Shown piece after piece: positions 1 through 10,725 of a stretch of 59,441 nucleotides of DNA. The notes beneath the pieces are model-generated. The model made no database searches. It saw nothing but the letters and a program-made list of their open reading frames with translations, and was not told the DNA's origin. Position 1 is the first letter of the stretch. The number at the start of each line of letters is the position of its first letter. The DNA is from Vibrio hangzhouensis (GTDB lineage Bacteria > Pseudomonadota > Gammaproteobacteria > Enterobacterales > Vibrionaceae): the NCBI RefSeq assembly GCF_900107935.1, contig NZ_FNVG01000026.1, forward strand, positions 1 to 59,441, read 5' to 3'. Both the position numbers and the translations under genes were made by a program.

Positions 1-1281
<1,281 letters not shown>

Positions 1282-1355
1282 TAATGTTTCCTCTCATTAA
1301 ATATAAATGTCAAATTTAGGGCAGCCGCACAACCTTCGCAGCCACCCGTATCCTT

Positions 1356-2996
1356 TTACTTATCTTCTGTGCCGCGCTGGTATTCATCCGCCGCTTTCAC
1401 AAAGCCTGTAAATAGCGGGTGACCATCGCGAGGTGTTGAAGTGAATTCTGGGTGGAACTGCGCAGCAACAAACCATGGGTGTGCTGGGTTCTCAATCACT
1501 TCAACCAGTTTCTTGTCTGCAGACAGACCAGAAACTTTAAGACCTGCTTTTTCAATTTGTGGACGAAGTACGTTGTTCACCTCATAGCGGTGACGGTGAC
1601 GCTCGTGGATCTTCGCGTTGCCATACAGTTCAAACGCTTTAGTCCCCTTCTCCAGGTGACATAGCTGAGAACCCAGACGCATTGTGCCGCCAAGATCTGA
1701 CGTTTCGGTACGTTCTTCAACTTTACCTTCGCCGTCTACCCACTCAGTGATCAAACCGACCACAGGGTACTTCGTTTCTTTGTTAAATTCTGTTGAGTGT
1801 GCACCTTCCATACCCGCTACATTACGCGCGTATTCAATCAGTGCCACTTGCATACCCAGACAGATGCCCAGGTAAGGTACTTTGTTCTCACGTGCGTACT
1901 GAGCTGCGCGGATCTTACCTTCTACACCACGGTCGCCGAAGCCACCAGGAACAAGGATTGCGTCAAGACCTGCCAGAGCTTCTTCACCCTTGCTCTCGAC
2001 GTCTTGAGAGTCAACGTACTTAATTTTCACGCTCACTCGGTTCTTAAGACCTGCGTGCTTAAGCGCTTCGTTCACTGACTTGTACGCATCTGGCAGTTCA
2101 ATGTACTTACCAACCATACCAATAGTCACTTCACCGGTTGGGTTCGCTTCTTCGTAAATCACTTGCTCCCACTCTGAAAGATCAGCTTCAGGGGCAGAGA
2201 TACCGAAACGCGTACATACAAGATCGTCCAGACCTTGTGACTTGATCAATTGAGGGATCTTGTAGATAGAATCTACGTCCTTCATTGAGATTACTGCTTT
2301 TTCTGATACATTACAGAACAGAGCAATCTTCTTACGCTCGTTTGCAGGGATCATACGATCGCTACGACAAACAAGAATGTCAGGCTGGATACCGATAGAC
2401 AGCAACTCTTTTACCGAGTGTTGCGTTGGCTTAGTTTTGACTTCGCCCGCCGCTGCAAGATAAGGAACCAGAGTCAGGTGCATAAACATGGCACGCTCAC
2501 GACCCAGCTCAACCGCTAGCTGACGAATGGCTTCCATAAATGGTAGGGATTCGATATCACCAACCGTACCACCAACTTCAACGATAGCGACATCGTGGCC
2601 TTCAGAACCAGCGATCACGCGATCTTTAATAGCGTTAGTAATGTGAGGGATTACCTGAATAGTTGCACCTAGGTAGTCGCCACGACGCTCTTTGCGAAGA
2701 ACATCAGCGTAAACACGACCAGCAGTGAAGTTGTTGCGCTTTGTCATCTTGGTACGGATGAAACGCTCGTAGTGACCAAGGTCAAGGTCAGTTTCAGCGC
2801 CATCTTCCGTGACGAACACTTCACCGTGCTGAGTTGGGCTCATTGTGCCCGGGTCAACGTTGATGTAAGGGTCAAGCTTCATCATGGTCACTTTAAGACC
2901 ACGTGCTTCTAAAATGGCTGCAAGCGATGCTGCTGCAATACCTTTACCTAGAGAGGATACTACCCCGCCAGTAACAAAAATATAATTTGTCGTCAT
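1356..2996 (-). CDS. pyrG: CTP synthase
   Basis: CTP synthase makes CTP from UTP, ATP and glutamine, the last step of pyrimidine nucleotide synthesis. The 546-aa product begins MTTNYIFVTGGVVSSLGKG, the N-terminal synthetase nucleotide-binding loop. The C-terminal half is a class I glutamine amidotransferase: GICLGMQ near residue 380 carries the nucleophilic cysteine, and FHPEF near residue 515 carries the His/Glu of the triad. An in-frame start 19 codons upstream (3053) is rejected because family members begin at MTTNYIFVTGG. Directly upstream of eno and probably co-transcribed with it. The 162 bp between mazG and pyrG probably hold its promoter, but I see no convincing boxes there. Confidence 0.97.
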   Translation of the reverse strand: MTTNYIFVTGGVVSSLGKGIAAASLAAILEARGLKVTMMKLDPYINVDPGTMSPTQHGEVFVTEDGAETDLDLGHYERFIRTKMTKRNNFTAGRVYADVLRKERRGDYLGATIQVIPHITNAIKDRVIAGSEGHDVAIVEVGGTVGDIESLPFMEAIRQLAVELGRERAMFMHLTLVPYLAAAGEVKTKPTQHSVKELLSIGIQPDILVCRSDRMIPANERKKIALFCNVSEKAVISMKDVDSIYKIPQLIKSQGLDDLVCTRFGISAPEADLSEWEQVIYEEANPTGEVTIGMVGKYIELPDAYKSVNEALKHAGLKNRVSVKIKYVDSQDVESKGEEALAGLDAILVPGGFGDRGVEGKIRAAQYARENKVPYLGICLGMQVALIEYARNVAGMEGAHSTEFNKETKYPVVGLITEWVDGEGKVEERTETSDLGGTMRLGSQLCHLEKGTKAFELYGNAKIHERHRHRYEVNNVLRPQIEKAGLKVSGLSADKKLVEVIENPAHPWFVAAQFHPEFTSTPRDGHPLFTGFVKAADEYQRGTEDK

Positions 2997-3158
2997 GTTT
3001 AACCTGAAGTTGGTTGAATGAGGGAAAATGGATTTCTTCTGGACGGGATGCAAATATACCAGAAGCCCACTACCGCCACAACGTGAAACTTATCACATTC
3101 AAAATTTTTATTTTTTGCTTCAAATCAATTGTAGAAACTTACACCAATGAGAAGCGGT

Positions 3159-3965
3159 TCACAAATCCGAGCTGTTTTCTTGTTTTTTTACATCATTCCA
3201 AAACTGGTCTAGCTCTTTAAGGGTAAAGTCTGTAAGAGATTTACCTTGTTCTGCCACCCGCGTTTCAACGCCTCTGAAACGACGTGAAAATTTATTATTG
3301 GCTTTTCTCAATGCCACTTCTGGATCTTTGTTGAGATGACGAGACAAGTTCACAGTAGCAAACAATAGGTCACCCACTTCTTCTTCAAGTTTCTCTTGGT
3401 TCACATCGACTTGAATGGCCTCCTGAACCACTTCCTCAATCTCTTCCTGAACCTTTTCTACCACTGGCCCCAAAGCATCCCAGTCAAATCCAAATTTTGC
3501 GCAGCGCTTTTGGATTTTGTTCGCTTTGGACAGAGCAGGCAGCGACTGTGGTATTGAGTCTAGAATACTTTGCTCGGTTTGTCCTATTTCGGCTTTTTCC
3601 TTTTGTTTCTCCGCTTCCCAGTTGGCGTTAATGGCCGCTTCATCTTCGAACTCCACATCCGAAAAAACATGTGGATGACGTCGGGTCAGCTTCTCATTAA
3701 GTCCTTCAACCACCTCGTTAAAATCAAACAGCCCCTGCTCTTTGGCCATCTGGCTGTAGAAGATCACCTGAAACAGCAAGTCCCCCAGCTCCTCTTTTAC
3801 ATTCGGCCAGTCCTGTTTATGAATCGCGTCCACCACTTCAAATGTTTCCTCTATGGTATGAGGAACTATGGTTTCAAACGTTTGTTTTCGATCCCACGGA
3901 CAGCCATGCTTTTCATCTCGAAGCTGAGCCATGATAGTAAGAAGTTGTTCGATGGGTTGGGACAT
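3159..3965 (-). CDS. mazG: Nucleoside triphosphate pyrophosphohydrolase MazG
   Basis: MazG hydrolyses NTPs and dNTPs to the monophosphate and pyrophosphate. It is a housecleaning enzyme that in E. coli also lowers ppGpp. The 268-aa protein carries the two tandem MazG domains of the enterobacterial form: one around residues 25-100 (HTIEETFEVVDAI, then KEELGDLLFQV) and one in the C-terminal half (QEEIEEVVQEAI, then EEEVGDLLFATV). These acidic E-x-x-E type runs bind Mg2+. The start at 3965 (MSQPIEQLL) is chosen over a frame six codons longer. It lies downstream of relA on the same strand, an association conserved in E. coli, but a terminator-like hairpin separates them here. Confidence 0.95.
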   Translation of the reverse strand: MSQPIEQLLTIMAQLRDEKHGCPWDRKQTFETIVPHTIEETFEVVDAIHKQDWPNVKEELGDLLFQVIFYSQMAKEQGLFDFNEVVEGLNEKLTRRHPHVFSDVEFEDEAAINANWEAEKQKEKAEIGQTEQSILDSIPQSLPALSKANKIQKRCAKFGFDWDALGPVVEKVQEEIEEVVQEAIQVDVNQEKLEEEVGDLLFATVNLSRHLNKDPEVALRKANNKFSRRFRGVETRVAEQGKSLTDFTLKELDQFWNDVKKQENSSDL

Positions 3966-3981
3966 AGTTAGATTCCTAAAC

Positions 3982-4006
3982 AAAAAGGTTGGAAAACCAA
4001 CCTTTT
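3982..4006 (-). terminator. Terminator-like palindrome between relA and mazG
   Basis: A perfect inverted repeat, AAAAGGTTGG / CCAACCTTTT with a four-base loop, lies after the relA stop. Read on the minus strand it ends in a T-run, as an intrinsic terminator does. It is nearly symmetric, but only the minus strand has a gene (relA) ending here. It would end or attenuate relA transcription before mazG, whose start codon lies 17 bases away. Confidence 0.7.
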
Positions 4007-4060
4007 ATTATTGTTCAACATGATGTGATTACCTAGATGTAGCGCTCACCTGAGTCTTAC

Positions 4061-6283
4061 TTAACCCAAGCGTTTCACGTTCATCACGTCTTTAATTTGC
4101 TCAATACGTTTGGTCACGCGGGACAACACTTCGATGTTGTTCACTTCAAGGTCAAAGTCCATGATCGACAGTTGTCGCTTGTAGTCGCTGCGGCTCTTCA
4201 TGCTGGTGACTTTGATTTTTTCATTGGTAAGCAGTGTGGTAACGTCTTTCAGTAAACCACCACGTTCCATCGCTTCAACGCGAATGGTCAGAATATAAGA
4301 ACCGACAAAGCCACTGCCCCAAACCGTATCAATAATTCGCTCTGGTGCATGATGACTCAGTTCCTCCAACTGCTCACAATCAGCACGATGCACCGAAATG
4401 CCACGGCCTTGCGTGATATAACCCTTGATCTGATCACCCGGAATTGGCTGACAACAACGTGCCAAATGCGTCATCAGGTTATCAACCCCTTCCACCACGA
4501 CCGCATCCTTATGCGGGCGACTCTGTGCCGGAGCTTTACCTTCGGATTCCTGAAGCTTCTCAAGTGCCTGCTGGTCTTCCTCTTCCGCCGTTGGTTTGTT
4601 CACCAGAGCGTTGATGTGATTGATGATTTGGTTGATTCGTAAATCACCACTGCCCACACCCACATACAGCTCATCCGGCGTGTTGACATTAAAGCGTTTC
4701 AGAGCGTACTGCTCTGCATCTTTCAGCGTCGCACCTATCTTCGCCAGTTCAGCTTCGAGGATTTCTCGTCCCGCTTCCAGGTTCTTCTCACGACTCTGTT
4801 TTCTGAACCAGGCATTAATTTTAGCGCGGGCCCGTCCAGAATGAACAAAGCCCAATGACGGGTTCAGCCAGTCACGAGATGGATTGGGCTCTTTCGCTGT
4901 GATGATCTCAACCTGGTCACCCATAGAAAGCTTGTGCGTAAACGGTACGATGCGTCCCGCCACTTTAGCCCCGATACAACGGTGCCCGACTTCGGAGTGA
5001 ATGTGGTAGGCAAAGTCGAGTGGCGTTGCCCCCATCGGCAAATCGACAACGTCACCGCGAGGTGTAAAGGCATAAACGCGATCATCAAATACCTGGCTAC
5101 GAAGTTCATCCAGCATTTCGCCAGAGTCTGACATCTCTTCCTGCCAATCGAGTAGCTTACGCAACCAGGTAATTTTCTCGTCGTATCCGCTACGGCCGCC
5201 GCTACCACCTTCTTTGTATTTCCAGTGTGCAGCAACGCCTAACTCCGAATCTTCATGCATTTGCTTGGTTCGAATCTGAATCTCTATCGTTTTACCTTCA
5301 GGACCGAGGATAACGGTATGAATAGACTGATAACCATTTGGCTTGGGATTGGCCACATAGTCGTCAAATTCACTAGGAAGGTGCTTGTATTTGGTGTGAA
5401 CTACACCGAGAGCCGCATAGCAGTCCTGCAGTCGCTCAGCAATGATACGTACGGCACGCACATCAAACAGCTCGTCGAAGGCCAGGCTCTTCTTCTGCAT
5501 TTTACGCCAGATACTGTAGATGTGTTTAGGACGACCACTCACCTCAGCCAGAATGTTGGAAGCTTGCATCTCCGAGGTCAAATCATCAACGAAGTCCTTG
5601 ATGTATTGCTCTCGGACAATTCGACGCTCTGACAGCTGCTTGGCAATCTGTTTGTAGGTCTCTGGCTGTTGGTAGCGGAAAGCGTAATCTTCAATTTCCC
5701 ATTTCAGCTGACCAATACCCAGACGGTTTGCCAGCGGGGCATAGATGTTGGCGCACTCTTTCGCGGCCGCGCAGCGGATCTCGTCAGACTCATCCTTCAC
5801 TTCACGCAGATTACAGATACGCTCAGCCAGTTTAATGATAACGCAGCGGAAATCGTCCACCATCGCGAGCAGCATGCGTCTTACATTATCGACCTGACCT
5901 GATGCGGCTGAGCCTTCTAAGGTAACGTTGAGCTGACCTATGGCCGCCATCTCTTCGACGCCATCGATCATTTTGATGATTTCTTTACCGTAGTTCTCCT
6001 CAAGCTGTTCACGGTCATACAGACCACTTGAGACGACCGGATACAACTGAGCCGCAACGAGTGTTGCTTTGTCCATAGAGAGGGTAATGAGGATCTCGAT
6101 CATTTCCCTCCCGCGCCACAACAACAAGGACCCCTGTTCACTGCCTGCGACAATCTCTTCGCATTGACGGTAAACTTCTTTAAGCCTTTTCGAGATGTTT
6201 TTATCTTGCTTGAGTGAAGCAATCCATTTGTCTAGCTCGAACTGTTCGTCAGGGTTCAAATGCGCGCTTCTTACCGCAACCAT
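4061..6283 (-). CDS. relA: GTP pyrophosphokinase RelA, (p)ppGpp synthetase I
   Basis: RelA makes (p)ppGpp on ribosomes stalled by uncharged tRNA and so triggers the stringent response. The 740-aa protein has the RelA order: an N-terminal pseudo-hydrolase domain lacking the HD metal site, a synthetase domain, then TGS, helical, zinc-finger-like and ACT regions. The EFDD motif (ExDD, just before NPKPNGYQSIH) is the RelA type rather than the RxKD of bifunctional SpoT. The TGS domain follows (VYAFTPRGDVVDLP), the region around RCCQPIPGD has the paired cysteines, and the C-terminus is ACT-like. N-terminus MVAVRSAHL matches E. coli RelA. rlmD lies immediately upstream, as in E. coli. Confidence 0.97.
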   Translation of the reverse strand: MVAVRSAHLNPDEQFELDKWIASLKQDKNISKRLKEVYRQCEEIVAGSEQGSLLLWRGREMIEILITLSMDKATLVAAQLYPVVSSGLYDREQLEENYGKEIIKMIDGVEEMAAIGQLNVTLEGSAASGQVDNVRRMLLAMVDDFRCVIIKLAERICNLREVKDESDEIRCAAAKECANIYAPLANRLGIGQLKWEIEDYAFRYQQPETYKQIAKQLSERRIVREQYIKDFVDDLTSEMQASNILAEVSGRPKHIYSIWRKMQKKSLAFDELFDVRAVRIIAERLQDCYAALGVVHTKYKHLPSEFDDYVANPKPNGYQSIHTVILGPEGKTIEIQIRTKQMHEDSELGVAAHWKYKEGGSGGRSGYDEKITWLRKLLDWQEEMSDSGEMLDELRSQVFDDRVYAFTPRGDVVDLPMGATPLDFAYHIHSEVGHRCIGAKVAGRIVPFTHKLSMGDQVEIITAKEPNPSRDWLNPSLGFVHSGRARAKINAWFRKQSREKNLEAGREILEAELAKIGATLKDAEQYALKRFNVNTPDELYVGVGSGDLRINQIINHINALVNKPTAEEEDQQALEKLQESEGKAPAQSRPHKDAVVVEGVDNLMTHLARCCQPIPGDQIKGYITQGRGISVHRADCEQLEELSHHAPERIIDTVWGSGFVGSYILTIRVEAMERGGLLKDVTTLLTNEKIKVTSMKSRSDYKRQLSIMDFDLEVNNIEVLSRVTKRIEQIKDVMNVKRLG

Positions 6284-6339
6284 TTCTTTTTTCTTCCTAG
6301 TTTTTTCGTTAACTAACCTATCCCAGTTAGCTCAAATTA

Positions 6340-7653
6340 TCATTTCTCGAACAGCGCCATGGACTCCAGATGGCTGGTATGAGGGAACATGTCCATCATA
6401 CCGAGTCTGGTGAGCCTATAGCCCTGCTCAATCAAGCTTTGACTGTCTCTCGCAAGGGTAGCAGGATTGCAAGAAACATAAAGCACTCGTGATGCACCAA
6501 GCGCAGAAACTTGATCTATTACACCACTGGCACCCGCTCGCGCCGGATCGAGCAAAATTTTGTCAAACTGCTGTGATGCCCAGAGCATTGACGACAGATC
6601 TTGTTCCAGATTGGCCTGATAAAATTCGACATTGTTCAACTGGTTCAATTTCGCATTCTGTTTGGCCCAGTCCACCATATCCTGAACGCCCTCAACACCC
6701 ACGACTCTGTGAGCCAACTGTGCCAGAGGTAGGGTGAAATTGCCCAGTCCACAGAACAGATCCAGCACATTGTCCTTTGATTCAGGGGACAGCCATGCCA
6801 GAGCCTGAGCCACCATCCGCTGGTTAATATCTTGATTAACCTGAATAAAGTGAGATGGCAAAAACGGCAATTTGTTCCCTACTTCAGCATAATAAGGCTG
6901 TTCACCCACCACACGTTCTAGCTGATCGGATTCTGGCATCAGGTATAAAGTAATGTCGTTCGCACGTGCAAAGTCGATAATTTGCGCTCTGTCCGACGCC
7001 GCCAGAGCTTTAGTGTGACGCAACACCACCACTGGCCCACTGTCGCCAATGACAAGCTCAACATGCCCCAGGTTCTGCGGCTGTGTAAACTCAACCAGCA
7101 GCGCTTTTAATGATGGGATCAGCGCATTCAGGCGCTCATCAAGCACCGGGCAGTGGGAGACATCGACAATTTGCTTACTGTGCTTTCGACGAAAGCCCAT
7201 CACCAGTTCACGCCCTTTGTCTTGATAGAGACTCAATCGGGCGCGGCGACGATAACTCAACGCCTCCCCTGTGATCGACGGCGACAGGCTCAGTGTTTGA
7301 CCGGCAAACTTAGTCATAAGCTGTGACAAAGCCTGCTCTTTATTGGCAATTTGCTGCTGACGCAGCAAGTGTTGCTGATTACAACCGCCACATTCAGAGT
7401 AATGAGGACACACCGCCTCCACCCGTTGCTCGGAAGGCGTCAGCACTTTAATCAATTGAGCCTTGGCAAACTTTGCTTTGCTTTCCGTGAGCTGAACCAA
7501 AACCTTCTCACCAGTCAGTGCTCCGTCGACAAAGACGGGTTTCTTATTCAGGTAACCAATACCCGCACCATGATGATCCATACGGTCAATCAGCACTTCC
7601 TGGTGCTTTTTTGAAAAAGAGGTCTTTTTTGTGGGTTTGAAAAAACGTGCCAT
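6340..7653 (-). CDS. rlmD: 23S rRNA (uracil1939-C5)-methyltransferase RlmD
   Basis: RlmD (RumA) methylates U1939 of 23S rRNA using SAM. In the 437-aa product a TRAM domain occupies roughly residues 10-70. An iron-sulfur cysteine cluster follows (CPHYSECGGC, with a further Cys expected later). Next comes the Rossmann SAM site (VLDLFCGLGNFTLPLA) and the catalytic cysteine loop (YVSCNPATLARD). It precedes relA by 56 bp and diverges from barA, the rlmD-relA and barA arrangement of E. coli. The ribosome-binding site is weak. Confidence 0.95.
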   Translation of the reverse strand: MARFFKPTKKTSFSKKHQEVLIDRMDHHGAGIGYLNKKPVFVDGALTGEKVLVQLTESKAKFAKAQLIKVLTPSEQRVEAVCPHYSECGGCNQQHLLRQQQIANKEQALSQLMTKFAGQTLSLSPSITGEALSYRRRARLSLYQDKGRELVMGFRRKHSKQIVDVSHCPVLDERLNALIPSLKALLVEFTQPQNLGHVELVIGDSGPVVVLRHTKALAASDRAQIIDFARANDITLYLMPESDQLERVVGEQPYYAEVGNKLPFLPSHFIQVNQDINQRMVAQALAWLSPESKDNVLDLFCGLGNFTLPLAQLAHRVVGVEGVQDMVDWAKQNAKLNQLNNVEFYQANLEQDLSSMLWASQQFDKILLDPARAGASGVIDQVSALGASRVLYVSCNPATLARDSQSLIEQGYRLTRLGMMDMFPHTSHLESMALFEK

Positions 7654-7850
7654 TGTTATGTCCAGTGAGTAGAAGCACTTGTCCTACTTCGATAAAAATT
7701 CGTTAGAGTCTCACTATTCTTAGTTTGAATGATTGTCGAACAGCGCGGCTTTGATTAAGCTTACGTCATCTTGAGGATGCAATACTGGGTATTGTCCCAT
7801 ATCCACCCATCAGATGTAACTCTGTTGGCCAATAATGATTTCGAATTAAA
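7654..7850. promoter_or_regulatory. Divergent rlmD / barA intergenic region
   Basis: This 197-bp gap separates two divergent start codons and must hold promoters for both directions. I see no certain -35/-10 pairs and no clear operator. The 20 bases before the barA ATG contain no purine-rich ribosome-binding site, which suggests poor or unusual initiation of barA. Confidence 0.5.
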
Positions 7851-10667
7851 ATGACAAGATACGGTCTTCGCGCTCGCGTAATCACATTAACCCTGGCACC
7901 GACATTGATCATCGGTCTCCTTTTGAGTGCCTTTTTTTCCTACAATCGCTACCATGATCTGGAATCTCAGGTTCTCAACGCAGGTGCCAGCATCATCGAA
8001 CCATTGGCGATTGCCAGTGAGCAGGGACTGATCAATCAAAGCCGAGAGTCTGTCCGCCGCTTGATCAGTTACGCGCACCGCAAGAACTCCAAGTTTGTCC
8101 GAAGCATCGCTGTGTTCGACGCCTCCCACGAGCTGTTTGTCACCTCTAACTTTCACCCCAATTTTGATACGTTAACCTTTCCTAAGAATCAACCTATTCC
8201 CTTTTTGAGCTCGTCTGAAATTCACGACAATACGTTGATTCTGAGAGCACCTATTTTGGCGGAAAGTCAATTGGTTTCCGATACCCGTGAGCTGACATCG
8301 ACCAACAAAACGCTGGGCTACATCGCTATAGAGCTGGACTTGTCTTCACTGCGTTTACAACAATATCAGGAAGTGTTTTCCGCCATTTTAGTGCTAGTGC
8401 TGGGACTGATCTTATCCGGCATCTTTGCCTATCGACTTATGTACGATGTGACCCGCCCAATTTCTCACATGAAAAATATGGTGGACCGGATTCGTCGTGG
8501 TCATCTGGATGTGCGTATCGAGGGCAAAATGCATGGTGAGCTGGACTCTCTAAAAAACGGTATCAATGCAATGGCGGTATCGCTGTCTGAATACCACGTC
8601 GAAATGCAGCACAGTATCGATCAGGCCACCTCAGACTTACGTGAAACCCTTGAACAGTTGGAAATCCAAAACGTGGAATTGGATATCGCCAAGAAAAGAG
8701 CGCAAGAAGCCGCCAGAGTGAAGTCGGAATTCCTGGCCAACATGTCGCATGAGCTGCGTACACCACTGAATGGGGTTATTGGCTTTACCCGTCAGATGCT
8801 GAAGACCCAATTGACCAACAGTCAGACCGACTATTTGCAAACCATTGAGAAGTCAGCAAACAACCTACTCAATATTATCAATGACATTCTAGATTTCTCT
8901 AAACTTGAAGCGGGCAAGCTGGCGCTAGAGAACATTCCTTTTGAGTTCCAGGATAGTCTGGAAGAAGTCGTGGCACTACAGGCCACCAGCGCACATGAAA
9001 AAGGATTGGAGCTGACACTCAAGGTCGACTCTAAGATACCAAACGGACTGGTCGGCGACCCACTGCGCATTCAGCAGATCCTGACAAACCTGGTCGGTAA
9101 CTCGATCAAATTCACTGAGCGTGGCAACATTGACATCAGCGTCGAGCTCAAATCACACAAAGAAGACCGCGTGGAACTGCAGTTTATGGTTCGCGATACC
9201 GGGATCGGCATTTCCGAACGTCAGCAAGCACAGTTATTCCAGGCCTTTAGTCAGGCTGACGCCAGCATTTCGCGACGCTACGGGGGCACCGGGTTAGGTC
9301 TGGTCATCACGCAGAAACTGGTCGGACAGATGGGCGGTGAAATCAGCCTGACCAGTCGCTTGCATCAGGGTTCAACATTCTGGTTCACGGTGAAGCTGCA
9401 TTCGACCGAAATCCCGATGATCGATCCGGTCGATCCTATGGTGATCAACAGCAAGCGTCTGCTGCTGGTAGAACCTAATATGCAGGCTGCGTCAGTATTG
9501 CAACAAATGCTCACCAATGAAGGCGTGATGGTGACCTATCGTTCCACACTGCCTGACCGACTGGACACGTTCGATTACATCATATTGTGTCTGCCAACGA
9601 GTGAAGAGGTCCCTCTCACAGTCATTGAAAACTGGATCGGCCGTTGTCAGGTCTCCACATCCAATATCATTATCGGAACCACCAGCACTCAGTTGGCGCT
9701 GTCGGATTATCTGATCCAGACCCATGACGTACAGTGCCTCACCAAGCCTCTGTCGCGCAAAAAACTGTTGCAGTCTCTGGTAGAGAAGCAGCCAGCCGTT
9801 CTGGCTCCGGCGATGGAGATTGAATCCACTGAAAAACGCCCGTTAACCGTGATGGCGGTCGATGATAATCCGGCCAACCTAAAGCTGATAACAGCTCTAT
9901 TGTCGGAACGAGTGGAAAATGTTATTGCCTGCACCAGCGGACAAACTTCGGTGGAAAAAGCTCAGGAGCAACACTTCGATATGGTGTTTATGGACATTCA
10001 GATGCCCCATATGGACGGTGTGACCGCTTGCAAACTCATTAAAGAAACTCAGCAGAACAATACCACTCCGGTGGTTGCGGTCACCGCTCATGCCATGAGT
10101 GGTGAACGGGATCGGCTGCTTTCTGAGGGGATGGACGACTATCTGACCAAACCCATCGACGAAGCCATGCTGCTTCAGGTGTTAAACAAATGGGTACCGC
10201 ACAGGAATCACGATGTCGAAGCGCGTCTGGATTTCATCGCCCCCGAGGAGAATGGTACTCAGCCAGAAGCAACGCTCAAAGTGGCAACTTCAGAGGGTGA
10301 CAATCAGATAATCGACTGGGGAGCCGCGTTAAAGCAAGCCGCGAATAAAGAAGATTTGGCAGTTGATATGCTGCAAATGTTGGTAGACTTCATCCCTGAA
10401 GTCTACGCCCTGTCTGAGCAGGTTCTCGAGAGCAACTTTGACGATAGGGAGCAGGTGGTGCACCTGATCCATAAACTGCACGGCAGCTGCTCCTATTGCG
10501 GCGTTCCTCGCCTCAAGTCGATTTGTGCCACGATAGAAAAAACATTACGAGCAGGTGGCACGTTGGAAGACATTGAACCTGAGCTGTTTGAGCTTCAGGA
10601 TGAAATGGACAAGGTGCTGGAGAGCTCCGAGTTGTATTTGAAACGGAAAGAAGGAACTAGGCCCTAG
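7851..10667 (+). CDS. barA: Hybrid sensor histidine kinase BarA (VarS in V. cholerae)
   Basis: BarA is the membrane sensor that phosphorylates UvrY/VarA, which drives the CsrB-type RNAs and so relieves CsrA repression. The 938-aa protein shows a TM helix at about residues 10-30, a periplasmic sensor region, and a second TM at about 175-195. Then come HAMP, HisKA (MSHELRTPLNG, His300), HATPase (RDTGIGIS, GGTGLGL), a degenerate receiver, a full receiver (VFMDIQMPHMDG, Asp715) and an HPt domain (HKLHGSCSYCG, His877). So a complete four-step phosphorelay is present. N-terminus MTRYGLRAR aligns with E. coli BarA, supporting this start although no Shine-Dalgarno is visible. The response regulator is not in the window. 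Confidence 0.96.
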   Translation: MTRYGLRARVITLTLAPTLIIGLLLSAFFSYNRYHDLESQVLNAGASIIEPLAIASEQGLINQSRESVRRLISYAHRKNSKFVRSIAVFDASHELFVTSNFHPNFDTLTFPKNQPIPFLSSSEIHDNTLILRAPILAESQLVSDTRELTSTNKTLGYIAIELDLSSLRLQQYQEVFSAILVLVLGLILSGIFAYRLMYDVTRPISHMKNMVDRIRRGHLDVRIEGKMHGELDSLKNGINAMAVSLSEYHVEMQHSIDQATSDLRETLEQLEIQNVELDIAKKRAQEAARVKSEFLANMSHELRTPLNGVIGFTRQMLKTQLTNSQTDYLQTIEKSANNLLNIINDILDFSKLEAGKLALENIPFEFQDSLEEVVALQATSAHEKGLELTLKVDSKIPNGLVGDPLRIQQILTNLVGNSIKFTERGNIDISVELKSHKEDRVELQFMVRDTGIGISERQQAQLFQAFSQADASISRRYGGTGLGLVITQKLVGQMGGEISLTSRLHQGSTFWFTVKLHSTEIPMIDPVDPMVINSKRLLLVEPNMQAASVLQQMLTNEGVMVTYRSTLPDRLDTFDYIILCLPTSEEVPLTVIENWIGRCQVSTSNIIIGTTSTQLALSDYLIQTHDVQCLTKPLSRKKLLQSLVEKQPAVLAPAMEIESTEKRPLTVMAVDDNPANLKLITALLSERVENVIACTSGQTSVEKAQEQHFDMVFMDIQMPHMDGVTACKLIKETQQNNTTPVVAVTAHAMSGERDRLLSEGMDDYLTKPIDEAMLLQVLNKWVPHRNHDVEARLDFIAPEENGTQPEATLKVATSEGDNQIIDWGAALKQAANKEDLAVDMLQMLVDFIPEVYALSEQVLESNFDDREQVVHLIHKLHGSCSYCGVPRLKSICATIEKTLRAGGTLEDIEPELFELQDEMDKVLESSELYLKRKEGTRP

Positions 10668-10725
10668 GTGCCGGTTCCTAGGGGCTAGGGTCTAGGAACG
10701 AAGAACTAGTATCCTAATGCTCTAG
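10657..10725. repeat. CTAG-dense intergenic repeat between barA and acpS
   Basis: Seven CTAG tetranucleotides fall within 69 bp (at 10657, 10664, 10678, 10685, 10692, 10706 and 10722), several as CCTAGG or CTAGGG units. The array spans the barA stop codon (TAG at 10665) and the convergent acpS stop (10724-10722). No hairpin with a T-run is evident, so it is not an ordinary terminator, although it sits where convergent transcripts end. It looks like a degenerate short tandem element. Confidence 0.6.

Noticed and set aside
5255..5632. Long open frames antisense to relA (125 aa) and similar frames over pyrG, mazG, era and others
   Set aside because: They lie wholly inside well-conserved genes on the opposite strand, with no ribosome-binding sites or recognisable domains.
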